A stretch of 64,000 bases of DNA from Anaeromyxobacter terrae. GTDB taxonomy: Bacteria > Myxococcota > Myxococcia > Myxococcales > Anaeromyxobacteraceae. Each line of letters opens with the position of its first letter. The first letter of the stretch is position 1. A model generated the notes under the pieces. The model was not told the origin of the DNA, did no database searches, and was given only the letters and a program-made list of their open reading frames with translations. The stretch spans positions 1 through 64,000 of the forward strand of contig NZ_JALCYY010000030.1 of assembly GCF_022690685.1 (NCBI RefSeq), in the 5' to 3' direction. The translations under genes were made by a program, and so were the position numbers. Positions 50,816 through 60,399 of the stretch are shown piece by piece.

Positions 50816-51820
50816 ATGACGGAAGCGGATCTCGCCGGGCTCGGGGTGTATCGCATCGCGGTGCCGATCCCGTTCCCGCAGGCGGGCGGACCGGTCAACC
50901 TCTACGCGATCGAGGAGGCGGGCGGCGGGCTCGTGCTCTTCGACTCGGGCTTCGCGAGCGCCGAGGCGCACGGCGCGATCGAGGAGGGCTTCCGGCGCAT
51001 CGGCCGGCGCTTCGACGAGGTCACGCGCATCGTGGTGTCCCACGGCCACGTGGACCACTACGGCGGGGCGCGCTTCATCCAGGAGCGCCACGGTGACGGA
51101 CCGCCGGTGTTCGCGCACCCGGCCGATCTCCCCAAGGTGTCCGAGGGGGGCTGGCGCTGGCGCGATCAGGCGGGCGCCTACGCGGCGCACCTCGCGCGGC
51201 TCGGCGTGCCGGCGGAGGTGATCGAGGCGACCGCCGCGGCGGGGGAGAAGAGCTTCGAGCTCGCGCCGCGCGTCGCGCACGCCCACCCCATCGGCGAGGG
51301 CGAGCGGATCCGCGGTCGCCACCTCGACCTCGAGGTTCTCCACATGCCGGGGCACACCCCCGGCCTCGTCTGCCTCCACGATCGCGCGCGCCGGCTCTTC
51401 TTCTCGGACGACCACCTCCTCCAGAAGGTCTCGCCGAACCCGCTCATCGAGCTCGGCCCGAACGGCGAGGAGGGCTACTTCCGCCCGCTCCTCGCCTACC
51501 TCGACAGCGTCCGGCGGATGCACGCCCTCGAGGTGGACCTCGTGCTCCCCGGGCACGGTCCGCCGTTCTCCGGCCACCGCGCGGTCATCGACCGGCTCGT
51601 CGACTTCTACGGCAAGCGGCAGGCGAAGCTGCGCGAGCTCCTCGCGCAGGGACCGCGGACCGCCTGGGAGCTCTCCCGCGCGCTCTTCCCCTGGGCGAAG
51701 CCTCCGGACGCGTTCCTCACGATGTCGGAGACGGTCGCGAACCTCGAGCTGCTCGAGGCGCGCGGCGAGGTGGTCCGCGCGGCCGCGGGCGGCGTCCGGC
51801 GCTTCGCCCTCGCCGGCTGA
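50816..51820 (+). CDS. Metallo-beta-lactamase-fold hydrolase with winged-helix C-terminus
   Basis: 334 residues from ATG 50816 (an in-frame GTG lies one codon earlier). Zn-binding motif HGHVDH in 'VVSHGHVDHYGG', further ligands in 'LHMPGHTPG', 'FFSDDHLL' and 'VLPGHGPPFSGH'. The C-terminal ~75 residues ('ELLAQGPRTAWELSRALF', 'NLELLEARGEVVR') form a winged-helix domain as in LACTB2-like hydrolases. Glyoxalase II-type thioesterase or nuclease activity is possible; substrate cannot be told. Cytoplasmic. Confidence 0.85.
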   Translation: MTEADLAGLGVYRIAVPIPFPQAGGPVNLYAIEEAGGGLVLFDSGFASAEAHGAIEEGFRRIGRRFDEVTRIVVSHGHVDHYGGARFIQERHGDGPPVFAHPADLPKVSEGGWRWRDQAGAYAAHLARLGVPAEVIEATAAAGEKSFELAPRVAHAHPIGEGERIRGRHLDLEVLHMPGHTPGLVCLHDRARRLFFSDDHLLQKVSPNPLIELGPNGEEGYFRPLLAYLDSVRRMHALEVDLVLPGHGPPFSGHRAVIDRLVDFYGKRQAKLRELLAQGPRTAWELSRALFPWAKPPDAFLTMSETVANLELLEARGEVVRAAAGGVRRFALAG

Positions 51821-51861
51821 GCCGGGCGCCCGAGCTCGGGCGCTCCCGCGCGCCGGCGGGA

Positions 51862-51900
51862 GGGGGAGCAACCGCTCTCGCTCGACAAGGGCGCCGGCAT
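51862..51900 (+). promoter_or_regulatory. Possible yybP-ykoY (Mn2+) riboswitch fragment upstream of terC
   Basis: GGGGGAGCAACCG at ~51863 resembles the GGGGAGUAGC core of yybP-ykoY riboswitches, which often precede TerC-family genes. The second conserved part of the aptamer is not convincing here, so this is a weak call. Confidence 0.2.
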
Positions 51901-51919
51901 CGGGCATGGGGAGGCCGGC

Positions 51920-52675
<756 letters not shown>

Positions 52676-52678
52676 CGC

Positions 52679-53590
52679 GTGGCCGACCTCGCGCTCCTCG
52701 TCCTCACGCTGTTCTGGGGCACGACCTTCCACTTCGTGAAGGGCGTGCTCTCCGTCGCCTCGCCGGCCGTGTTCCTCGCGGCGCGCTTCGGGATCGCCGC
52801 GGCGCTCCTCGCCGCCGTCGCGCTCTGGCGGCGCGACCGGGTGGGCGCGGCGTTCCTCCGCCACGGAGCCCTGCTCGGCATCTTCATGCTCGCCGGCTTC
52901 GTCCTGCAGACGGTCGGGCTCCGCCACACGACGCCCTCGCGCTCCGGGTTCCTCACCGGGCTCGCCGTGCTCATCGTCCCGTTCGTCGCCCGCTTCCTCC
53001 TCGGCCGGCGCGTGAAGGTCGCGAGCTGGGCGGGGGTCGCGCTGGCGGTCGCCGGGCTCGCGCTGCTCACCCACCCGTTCGGCGAGGCCGTCGATGCGGG
53101 GGTGCGGCTCGGCGACCTCCTCACCGCCGGCTGCGCGGTCGCGTTCGCGCTGCAGATCGTCTACACCTCCGAGTGGTCGCCCCGGCACCCGGTCGTGCCG
53201 CTCACGCTCGCCCAGATCACCGTCACCTTCCTCGGCGCCGCGGCGATGTTGCCTTTCGAGGTGCGCTACTACCGGCCCGAGGGCGCGGCGGTGTTCGCGG
53301 GGACGGTCGTCTTCACCGGCGTGTTCATGACCGCCCTCGCGTTCTTCGTGCAGAACTGGGGACAGCGGCACACCACCGCCGTGCGCGCCGCGCTCATCTT
53401 CTCGCTCGAGCCGGTCGCGGCCGCGCTCTTCAGCCACTTCTACGGCGGTGAGCCGCTCCGGCTCACCGACTGGGGCGGCGGCGCGCTCATCGTGCTCGGG
53501 GTGATCGCCGGCGAGGTGGGCGGCCTCCTCGAGGGGCGGCGCAGCGGGGTCGACCCGAAGCTCGCGGCGGCGGAGGGGCGCGCCGGCTGA
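52679..53590 (+). CDS. DMT-superfamily (EamA) permease
   Basis: 303 residues from GTG 52679, ten predicted helices in two EamA repeats (~1-140 and ~145-285). 'LTLFWGTTFHFVKG' opens the first and 'ALIFSLEPVAAALFSHFYGGEPL' sits near the end of the second, both typical of drug/metabolite transporters. Substrate unknown. Only 3 bp separates it from the TerC gene, so they are co-expressed, but no functional link is known. Confidence 0.88.
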   Translation: MADLALLVLTLFWGTTFHFVKGVLSVASPAVFLAARFGIAAALLAAVALWRRDRVGAAFLRHGALLGIFMLAGFVLQTVGLRHTTPSRSGFLTGLAVLIVPFVARFLLGRRVKVASWAGVALAVAGLALLTHPFGEAVDAGVRLGDLLTAGCAVAFALQIVYTSEWSPRHPVVPLTLAQITVTFLGAAAMLPFEVRYYRPEGAAVFAGTVVFTGVFMTALAFFVQNWGQRHTTAVRAALIFSLEPVAAALFSHFYGGEPLRLTDWGGGALIVLGVIAGEVGGLLEGRRSGVDPKLAAAEGRAG

Positions 53591-53752
53591 GGGCGCCGCG
53601 GGCCGCGGGACCTGCCGCCGGGGAGAGTCGGCGGGAGGCCGCGCGCGGGTGCGGCGTTCCTCCACCCGTACGTGCGGGGGCCCGGCGCAGGGCTTCCCCC
53701 GTTCCCGGGCGGTCTACATCTTGTCGGGTGACCGCGAGGGCTCAAAACGCGC

Positions 53753-54931
53753 ATGGATCGACCCGACTCGTCTCTCTCGATCGCCTACACCAACTACGGG
53801 GAACAGAGCGGCGTCACCCTGCACGTGGCGGAGGCGCTGCGGGCACGCGGCCACCGCCTTTCGTCCGTCTCGGCGCGCGGGCCGCTCGACTTGCGCCACC
53901 CGGCGACGCGCATGCCGCGCCTCACCCGCGACGTGGCCGTGCACCTGGCGCTCGCAACGGCGCGCTTCGGGAGCCAGGCGCTCACCTACCGCTGGAACAC
54001 CCCCTACGCCTTCGACGTCCACTCGCGCCACCTCGGCGCCGCGCTCGCGGCGCTCGACCCTGCGCCCGACGTGGTGCTCCAGAACGGCGCGCTGTTCTCG
54101 CCCGGGCTCCCGGCGCGGCTGCCGTACGTCCTCCTCCTCGATCACACCCGGGCGCTCGCCGAGGCGGCCCCTGCCTATCCCCAGGCAGGCCTCGCCGCGC
54201 CGCCGCGCTACGGGCGGGCCTGGTTCGAGCGGGAGCGGGCCTGCTATCGAGGCGCCGCGGCCATCGCGACGTTCTCCGAGAACGTGGCCCGCTCGCTCGT
54301 CCGCGACTACGGCCTCGCGCGCGAGCGGGTCGTGGTCGTGGGCGCCGGCGCGAACGTCATGCCCGAGCGCCCGGTGCGCGCCGACGACGGGGAGACGATC
54401 CTCTTCGTCGGCCGCGAGTTCGCGCGCAAGGGAGGCACGGTCCTGCTCGACGCGTTCGAGCTCGTCCGCCGCCGCCGGCCCTCGGCCCGGCTCCTCATCG
54501 CCGGCCCGCCCGAGCCGCTCGCGCTGCCGGTCGGGGCCGAGCAGCTCGGGCCGGTGCCGTACGAGCGGCTCGAGGAGCTCTTCTCTCGCGCGACGGTGTT
54601 CACCCTGCCCACGCTGGTGGAGCCGTTCGGGATCGCCTTCCTCGACGCGATGGCGTGCGGCGTGCCGTGCGTCGGGACGGAGGTCGAGGCGGTGCCGGAG
54701 ATCATCGAGGAGGGAAGGACCGGGCTCCTCGTCCCGCCCGCGGATCCGTCCGCGCTCGCCGACGCGCTCGTGGCCCTCCTCGGCGATCCGGCCCGCGCCC
54801 GCGATCTGGGCGCCGCCGGGCGCGCCCGGGTGCTGAAGCACTTCCTGTGGACCCAGGTCGGCGCGCGCCTCGACGCCGTCCTCCAGCCCGCGCGCTCCTC
54901 CGCGCGCGAGCCGTCGCGCGCCGCCTCCTGA
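53753..54931 (+). CDS. Family 4-type glycosyltransferase
   Basis: 392 residues, GT-B fold. N-terminal Rossmann part with 'GEQSGVTLHVAEALRARGH'; C-terminal part with 'ILFVGREFARKGGTVLLDAFELV' and the donor-binding Glu motif 'EPFGIAFLDAMACGVPCVGTEVEAVPEII'. It would transfer a sugar from an NDP-sugar to a glycan or lipid acceptor; acceptor unknown. It stands alone with no other polysaccharide genes nearby. Preceded by a 162-bp intergenic region that must hold its promoter. Confidence 0.9.
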   Translation: MDRPDSSLSIAYTNYGEQSGVTLHVAEALRARGHRLSSVSARGPLDLRHPATRMPRLTRDVAVHLALATARFGSQALTYRWNTPYAFDVHSRHLGAALAALDPAPDVVLQNGALFSPGLPARLPYVLLLDHTRALAEAAPAYPQAGLAAPPRYGRAWFERERACYRGAAAIATFSENVARSLVRDYGLARERVVVVGAGANVMPERPVRADDGETILFVGREFARKGGTVLLDAFELVRRRRPSARLLIAGPPEPLALPVGAEQLGPVPYERLEELFSRATVFTLPTLVEPFGIAFLDAMACGVPCVGTEVEAVPEIIEEGRTGLLVPPADPSALADALVALLGDPARARDLGAAGRARVLKHFLWTQVGARLDAVLQPARSSAREPSRAAS

Positions 54932-54997
54932 CCCCCCGGCCGGGCGGGCGAGCGAGCGGGCGGAATGGCGCCGGCCGAGCCCGGGTTATCGTGCGCG

Positions 54998-56185
54998 ATG
55001 CGCCGCGCTCTCCGCCTCGCCCTCGTCGCCTCGCTCGCGCTCGCCGCCTGCCGCACCGTCCCGCCGCCTCCACCGCCGCAGGCGGCGACGAGCGCCGAGG
55101 GCGCGCTCGAGGAGCTCCCGGCCAGCGCGTTCCCCGCCTTCGCGGACGACCTCGACTACGCGGGCCTCGACCTCGCCCTCGAGCGCTCCCTCCAGTACTT
55201 CGCGCGCCTCGCCCAGGCCGATCCCGGCCGGACGCTCGCCTTCGGCAAGGAGCGCGTTCCGCTCGCCCGGGTGGCCGCCTCGCTGCGCCGCTTCCGCGAG
55301 CTCGTCGCCGAGAGGCCCCCGCCGGCCGCGCTGCGCGAGGCGCTCCGCCGCGAGTTCCGCGTGTTCCGCTCGGTCGGGGACGGGCGCGGGACGGTGCTCT
55401 TCACCGGCTACTACCTGCCCGAGCTCGAGGGCGCGCTCGAGCGCGGCGGCCGCTACCAGGTCCCCCTGCACCGCGCGCCGGAGGATCTCGTGCAGGTCCG
55501 CGCGCGCGACTTCCCGGCGCTCTCGGCCGACCTCATCGGCCGGGTGAAGGACGGCCGGCTCGTGCCGTACCCGACCCGCGCCGAGATCGCGGGCGGGGCG
55601 ATCGCCGGCCAGCGGGCGGAGCTCGCCTACGTCACCTCCGCGGTGGACGCGTTCTTCGTCGAGATCCAGGGGAGCGGCGTCCTGCGCCTTCCGGACGGGA
55701 CGAGCCGCGTCGTCACCTACGCCGGCAAGAACGGGCACCGCTACGAGGCGATCGGCGCCGAGCTCGTCCGCCGCGGCGCGATCCCGCGCGAGCAGGTCTC
55801 GATGCAGACCATCAAGGCGTGGCTCGCGGCGAACCCGGCCGAGCAGTCGCTGCTCCTCGCCACGAACCCGTCCTACGTCTTCTTCCGCTTCGCCGACGAC
55901 GCCCTCGGCGCGCTCGGCGTGCCGGTCACGCCCGACCGCACCATCGCCGCCGACGCGAGGGTCTTCCCGAAGGGCGCGCTCGCGTTCGTCGAGACGGAGC
56001 GGCCGGCCGACGCCGCCGGCGGGCCGATGAAGCCGTTCGGCCGCTTCTTCCTCGATCAGGACGCGGGCGGGGCCATCAAGACCTCCGCCCGCATCGACCT
56101 GTTCTTCGGCAGCGGCGCCTACGCGGAGAGCGCGGCGGGCCGGATGAAGCAGCCCGGCCGGCTCTACTACCTGCTCTTGCGGTGA
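54998..56185 (+). CDS. mltA: Membrane-bound lytic murein transglycosylase A (MltA)
   Basis: 395 residues from ATG 54998. Lipoprotein signal with lipobox 'LALAAC' (Cys near residue 18) and a Pro-rich spacer. MltA domain ~115-270 ('LFTGYYLPELEGAL', 'AFFVEIQGSGVLRLPDGTSRVVTYAGKNGH'), then a 3D domain at the C-terminus with 'TSARIDLFFGSGAYAESAAGRMKQPG', which contains the catalytic Asp. Cleaves peptidoglycan to 1,6-anhydro products at the inner face of the outer membrane. Signal peptide choice fixes the start; an upstream ATG at 54965 would hide it. Confidence 0.93.
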   Translation: MRRALRLALVASLALAACRTVPPPPPPQAATSAEGALEELPASAFPAFADDLDYAGLDLALERSLQYFARLAQADPGRTLAFGKERVPLARVAASLRRFRELVAERPPPAALREALRREFRVFRSVGDGRGTVLFTGYYLPELEGALERGGRYQVPLHRAPEDLVQVRARDFPALSADLIGRVKDGRLVPYPTRAEIAGGAIAGQRAELAYVTSAVDAFFVEIQGSGVLRLPDGTSRVVTYAGKNGHRYEAIGAELVRRGAIPREQVSMQTIKAWLAANPAEQSLLLATNPSYVFFRFADDALGALGVPVTPDRTIAADARVFPKGALAFVETERPADAAGGPMKPFGRFFLDQDAGGAIKTSARIDLFFGSGAYAESAAGRMKQPGRLYYLLLR

Positions 56186-56217
56186 GCCTCCGATCGCCGC
56201 TGCCCGTCCCGGAACGA

Positions 56218-56255
56218 CGAGCGCCCGGCCGCGGCTCACGCGGACCGGGCGCTCG
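56218..56255. terminator. Bidirectional compound hairpin terminator
   Basis: Outer 11-bp stem CGAGCGCCCGG / CCGGGCGCTCG enclosing an inner stem CCGCG / CGCGG with loop GCTCA, between convergent mltA (ends 56185) and uraA (ends 56278). Confidence 0.75.
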
Positions 56256-56277
56256 ATGAAGCGCGCGCGGGGCGCGG

Positions 56278-57579
56278 CTACACGTCGGCGGCTTCGCCGG
56301 CCGCCTCGCCCGCGCCCTTCTCGAGGCCGCGCGGCAGGATGAGGTTCAGGAGGATGCCGACGTACGTGGCGAGCGGCATCTCGCTGAACTCGACCGTGCC
56401 GATGTGCAGCCGCGCGCCGCCGATCCCGATGACGAGCACGACCGAGGCGATGATGAGGTTCCGCTTCTGCGAGAAGTCGATGCCCGCCTCGACGAGCATG
56501 CGGATGCCGGCGGAGGCGATGATCCCGAAGAGCAGGATGCAGATGCCGCCCATCACCTGGGTCGGGATGGTGCGGATGAGGGCGCCCACCGGCGGGAAGA
56601 AGGACATCACGATGGCGATCACCGCCGCGCCGCCGATGACCCACACGCTGAACACGCGGGTGATGGCCATGACGCCGATGTTCTCGCCGTAGGTGGTGTT
56701 GGGCGGGCCGCCCACCAGGCCGGCGAAGGCGGTCGCCACGCCGTCGCCCGCGAGCGAGCGGTGCAGGCCGGGGTCCTTCACGAAGTCGCGGCCGACGATG
56801 TTGTTCGTGACGATGAGGTGGCCGATGTGCTCGGTGATGACGACGAGCGAGATCGGCGCGAGCGTGAGCACCGCCGCCCAGGTGAAGGTGGGGAGCACGA
56901 AGGGGGGCACCGCGAGCGGCGCCGCCGTCTTCACCGCCGCGAAGTTCACCTGCCCGGCGAGGAGCGCCACGACGTAGCCGCCCACGATGCCGATGAGGAT
57001 GGGGATGACGCCGAGGAAGCCCTTCAGGAACACCGCGGCGAGGATGGCGATCGCGAGCGCCGAGAGCGCAACCGCGAAGTACTCGGGGTGGTAGGTCCCG
57101 CTGCCGCCCTCCATCGCCATCGTCACCACCGCCGTGCGGGCGAGGCCGAGGCCGATGACCATCACCACCGAGCCGATCACCACCGGCGGCAGGATCCGGT
57201 CGATCCAGCCGGTGCCGAACTTGCCGATGAGGAGCGCGACCGCGATGTAGATGAGGCCCACCACCACGCAGCCGCCCATCGCGACCGAGACCCGCGCCGG
57301 CGTGGCGAGCTCGCCGGCCTTGGCGCCGAGGATCCCGATGAACGCGGCGATGAAGGCGAAGGACGAGCCGAGGTAGGCGGGGATCTTCCCCTTCGTGATG
57401 AAGATGTAGAGGAGCGTGCCGACGCCCGAGGTGAAGAGGGTCACCGAGGTGTCGAGGCCGACGAGGTAGGGCACGAGCACCGTCGCGCCGAACATCGCGA
57501 AGAGGTGCTGGAGCGAGAGCGGGATGCTCTGCAGGAGGGGCAGCCGCTCCCCCACGTCGACGGTGCGCTGCGGTTTCAT
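56278..57579 (-). CDS. uraA: Uracil/xanthine permease (NCS2 family)
   Basis: 433 residues from ATG 57579, GGGAGG 6 nt upstream. Fourteen helices of the UraA fold. 'SLQHLFAMFGATVLVPYLVGLD' in TM1, 'GSSFAFIAAF' in TM3, 'TEHIGHLIVTNNIVGRDFVKDPGLHRSLAGDG' with the substrate-binding Glu in TM8, and 'GGPPNTTYGENIGVMAITRV' in TM10 are family signatures. Uracil is the likeliest substrate by similarity to UraA; xanthine cannot be excluded. Imports by H+ symport. Confidence 0.93.
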   Translation of the reverse strand: MKPQRTVDVGERLPLLQSIPLSLQHLFAMFGATVLVPYLVGLDTSVTLFTSGVGTLLYIFITKGKIPAYLGSSFAFIAAFIGILGAKAGELATPARVSVAMGGCVVVGLIYIAVALLIGKFGTGWIDRILPPVVIGSVVMVIGLGLARTAVVTMAMEGGSGTYHPEYFAVALSALAIAILAAVFLKGFLGVIPILIGIVGGYVVALLAGQVNFAAVKTAAPLAVPPFVLPTFTWAAVLTLAPISLVVITEHIGHLIVTNNIVGRDFVKDPGLHRSLAGDGVATAFAGLVGGPPNTTYGENIGVMAITRVFSVWVIGGAAVIAIVMSFFPPVGALIRTIPTQVMGGICILLFGIIASAGIRMLVEAGIDFSQKRNLIIASVVLVIGIGGARLHIGTVEFSEMPLATYVGILLNLILPRGLEKGAGEAAGEAADV

Positions 57580-57793
57580 CGTCGCCTCCCGGGGCGCGCC
57601 CGGGCCCGCCTGGGCGGGCTCGGGGTTCTTTCGAAGAGGTAGGGCCATGGCGGCGCGCATCATGCCCGAGGGGGCTGACAGCCCGCCTGAGGGGGAGGGG
57701 CCCCGACTCGGGCGCCGCCGAGGGGTTACCCCTACGGCCCCGCGCTGCGCTCCGCCGGCGGGGTGACGATCCTGGTCGACACGGAGGTGGGCG
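57580..57793. other. Intergenic region upstream of uraA
   Basis: 214 bp between uraA and a small plus-strand gene (486 bp between larger genes). Holds both promoters. It contains short dyads (AGGGG-TTA-CCCCT near 57721) but no recognisable purine or pyrimidine riboswitch and no clear promoter elements. Confidence 0.3.
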
Positions 57794-57967
57794 ATGGCGG
57801 AAGGCAAGCGAGGCGGATTCCATTCGCTCGAGAAGAAGATCCACGACCTGGAGGAGCAGGACCGCACGGCGGAGCGGAAGCCGGGCGAGGCCGAGGGCAA
57901 GAAGCGCGAGGCGAAGACGGAGGGGACGCCGGCTGAACGGCGCCCGCCGCCCGCCCACGACGAGTGA
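57794..57967 (+). CDS. Small, highly charged hypothetical protein
   Basis: 57 residues, about half Lys/Arg/Glu/Asp, with a probable amphipathic coil around 'FHSLEKKIHDLEEQDRT' and a Pro-rich tail. GGAGG precedes ATG 57794 at good spacing, and an in-frame stop at 57764 with no start between fixes this start codon. No homologue recognised. Codon third positions are G/C-rich like the neighbours, supporting a real gene, but it is short. Confidence 0.5.
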   Translation: MAEGKRGGFHSLEKKIHDLEEQDRTAERKPGEAEGKKREAKTEGTPAERRPPPAHDE

Positions 57968-58065
57968 CCGACGCCCCCTGGGCGCGAGTCCCCCGCGGCG
58001 CGCCGGAGCGGGCGCGCGGGCGGGGGTTCGCGCCTGTGGGGAGCGCGGTGTAGAACGGGCGCCCG

Positions 58066-59058
58066 ATGAGGCGGCCGCCGATCGAGCTCCACCGAGGTGA
58101 GCTCCGGATCACGAACAGCGTGCTCCACCTCGACGCGAAGCGACGCGTCGAGTGTGCGTTCGTCTCGCACGCGCACGGCGACCACATCGGCCGCCACGAC
58201 CGCACCATCGCGACCGCCGCGACCATCGCGCTCATGCGCCACCGGCTCGGCGAGCCCAAGCGCCGCAAGACCGAGGCGCTCCCGGTCGGCTACCGCACGC
58301 CGTTCGGCCTCGGCGAGCTGACCCTCGAGCTCTTCAGCGCCGGCCACGTGCTCGGCTCGGCGCAGCTCCGCGTCACGCGCAACGAGGTCGCCGTGGGGTA
58401 CACGGGCGACCTCTGCACCGAGCCGACCCACGCCGCCGAGCAGGCGGACGTGATGCCCTGCGACGTGCTCGTGATGGAGTCGACCTTCGGCCTCCCGCGC
58501 TACGTCTTCCCGCCCAAGGCCGAGACGCTCGCCGCCATCCGGAAGTTCGTCGACGACGCCCTGTCGGACGGGGTGACCCCCGTGCTCCTCGGCTACGCGC
58601 TCGGCAAGGCCCAGGAGATCCTGAAGTTCCTCTCCGATGCGGGCTACCCCTGCCGCGCCCACCCGGTCGTGCACGCCGTGAACCGGGTCTACGAGGCGGA
58701 GGGCGTCGCGCTCCCGAACGTCCGGCCGCTCGGGCCGGAGGGCGCGGGCCCGGGGGAGGTGGTCGTCGCGCCGCCGCACCTCGCCCGCAGCCCGGCGATG
58801 CGCGGCCTGCGCCGGCGGCGCACCGCCATGCTCACCGGCTGGGCGATCGACGGCGCGCGCTGGTTCCGCGGGGTGGACGCCGCCTTCCCGCTCTCCGACC
58901 ACGCCGACTTCCCCGGCCTCATGGGCTACGCGAAGGCGACCGGCGCCTCGCGCGTGTTCACCGTGCACGGCCACGCCGACGCGCTCGCCGCCGCGCTCCG
59001 CAAGGAGGGGATCCGGGCGGAGCCGCTGCGGGAGCAAATGCAGCTCGAGCTGCTCTAG
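58066..59058 (+). CDS. Metallo-beta-lactamase/beta-CASP-like exonuclease
   Basis: 330 residues. 'AFVSHAHGDHIGRHDRTIAT' gives the HxHxDH Zn motif; 'SAGHVLGSAQLRV', 'GYTGDLCTEPTHAAEQADVMPCDVLVMESTFG' and 'FPLSDHADFPGLM' follow the order seen in mRNA 3'-processing/ligase-associated exonuclease-type proteins (YSH1/SNM1 group). Shorter than full beta-CASP enzymes. Probable DNA or RNA nuclease; no DNA ligase gene is adjacent. Its stop overlaps the stop of the convergent methyltransferase gene. Confidence 0.82.
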   Translation: MRRPPIELHRGELRITNSVLHLDAKRRVECAFVSHAHGDHIGRHDRTIATAATIALMRHRLGEPKRRKTEALPVGYRTPFGLGELTLELFSAGHVLGSAQLRVTRNEVAVGYTGDLCTEPTHAAEQADVMPCDVLVMESTFGLPRYVFPPKAETLAAIRKFVDDALSDGVTPVLLGYALGKAQEILKFLSDAGYPCRAHPVVHAVNRVYEAEGVALPNVRPLGPEGAGPGEVVVAPPHLARSPAMRGLRRRRTAMLTGWAIDGARWFRGVDAAFPLSDHADFPGLMGYAKATGASRVFTVHGHADALAAALRKEGIRAEPLREQMQLELL

Positions 59059-59732
59059 CGCACCTTCACCCCGAGCGACATCCCCTCCGCGGTCGGCAGC
59101 ATCGTCGCGCGGAAGCGCCCGCCGCGGGCGAGCCGCTCGTTGAACTCGCGCAGCGGCTGCATCGCGGCCGCGTCCTCGCCGGCGGCGGCCGGCTCGTGGA
59201 CGTGGCCGAAGCCGAAGGTGTTGTCGGCGAGGAGGAGCCCGCCCACGCGGAGGTGCGCCTCCGCCCAGGCGAGGTAGGCGGGGTAGCCGCCCTTGTCCGC
59301 GTCGACGAAGACGAGGTCGAAGGGGCCCTCCGCCTCGACGTCGCGGAGCCGCTCGAGCGCCGGGCCGACGTGGAGCCGCACGCGATGGGCGACGCCGGCG
59401 CGCGCGAAGGCGGCGCGGGCGAGCGCGGCGTGGGACTCGCGCAGCTCGAAGGTGTCGAGCACGCCGCCGTCCGGCAGGGCGCGGGCGAGGCACACGCCGC
59501 TGTAGCCGCCGAGCGTGCCGATCTCCACGATCCGGCGCGCCGCGCAGGCGCGAGCGAGCACCTCGAGGTGGAGCCCGTCGAAGCGGCCGACCTCGATCGC
59601 GGGCAGCCCCGCCGCGCGGCTGCGCGCGCGGATCTCGCGCAGCACCTCGTCCTCCGGCCCGTACACGGACTCGGCCCAGGCCGCGAGGGCCGGATCGCCC
59701 TGGCCAAAGCCCTTCACCTCTGGAGATCCCAT
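59055..59732 (-). CDS. Class I SAM-dependent O-methyltransferase
   Basis: 225 residues from ATG 59732; frame is open further upstream without homologous sequence. 'RIVEIGTLGGYSGVCLARALPDGG' is the SAM-binding loop, then 'FDLVFVDADKGGYPAYLAWAEAHLRVGGLLLADNT', typical of the caffeoyl-CoA/catechol O-methyltransferase group (metal-binding D-x-D-K). Acceptor unknown. Convergent with the nuclease gene, sharing three bases of their stop codons. Confidence 0.9.
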   Translation of the reverse strand: MGSPEVKGFGQGDPALAAWAESVYGPEDEVLREIRARSRAAGLPAIEVGRFDGLHLEVLARACAARRIVEIGTLGGYSGVCLARALPDGGVLDTFELRESHAALARAAFARAGVAHRVRLHVGPALERLRDVEAEGPFDLVFVDADKGGYPAYLAWAEAHLRVGGLLLADNTFGFGHVHEPAAAGEDAAAMQPLREFNERLARGGRFRATMLPTAEGMSLGVKVR

Positions 59733-59958
59733 CGTATCCCTCCGGCCGGGCGGAGATACCGGCCGGCCGGCGCGGCGCCACGTGCCGCTGGGGGCGGCCT
59801 CGCGGGCGCCGCGGCGAGCGGGCGGGTGCCGCCGCGGCGCTCCGTGCGCGGACCGGCGCGCGGGGTCGCGGGGTGTCGCGCGTCCGCGCGGCGAGCGGAG
59901 AGGCGCGCGGGGAGCGCGGGCCGCTTGCACGTGCACCAGCGGTGCGCATGATCGGGGC

Positions 59959-60324
59959 ATGCGTGGGCTGCCTCCCTTCACGCCGGTCGCGTCGAGCGTG
60001 CGCGTTCGCGCCGTGGAGATGGCGCTCGGCCTGTGGCTCTTCGCCTCGACCTTCCTGCTCCCCCGCGATGGCGGCGTCGGCTTCAGCACCTGGCTCGTCG
60101 GGCTCTGGGTCGCGACGAACGCGCTGCTCGCGCTCTACGCGCCGTTCCTGCGCTTCCTCGACACCGGCCTCGCCGTCTGGCTGTTCGCGACGACGCTCTG
60201 GTTCCCGCACGCGCACGCGTGGGTCGCGTTCCACGACGCGTTCGTGGCGGGGGCGATCTTCGTCGTCTCGCTCGTGAAGACCTCGCCGCTCGAGCTCCGC
60301 CTCCCGCACGACGCGGTGGCGTAG
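59959..60324 (+). CDS. SPW-repeat-like small membrane protein
   Basis: 121 residues with four hydrophobic helices in two similar halves: 'ALGLWLFASTFLLP' and 'GLAVWLFATTLWFP', each ~35 residues and followed by a second helix, as in SPW-repeat proteins. The exact SPW triplet is not kept. No function known. The 226 bp upstream is GC-rich and contains the 10-bp palindrome TGCACGTGCA (59926-59935). Confidence 0.6.
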   Translation: MRGLPPFTPVASSVRVRAVEMALGLWLFASTFLLPRDGGVGFSTWLVGLWVATNALLALYAPFLRFLDTGLAVWLFATTLWFPHAHAWVAFHDAFVAGAIFVVSLVKTSPLELRLPHDAVA

Positions 60325-60399
60325 GTCGCGGCGGCCGGGCGCTCCTCCGCACGGACGCGCGAAGTCGTCGGGAGCGGGCGGGTGCTGTAGAACATCCCC

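Noticed and set aside
57580-57793. Purine/uracil riboswitch upstream of uraA
   Set aside because: No matching conserved core; only short GC dyads are seen.
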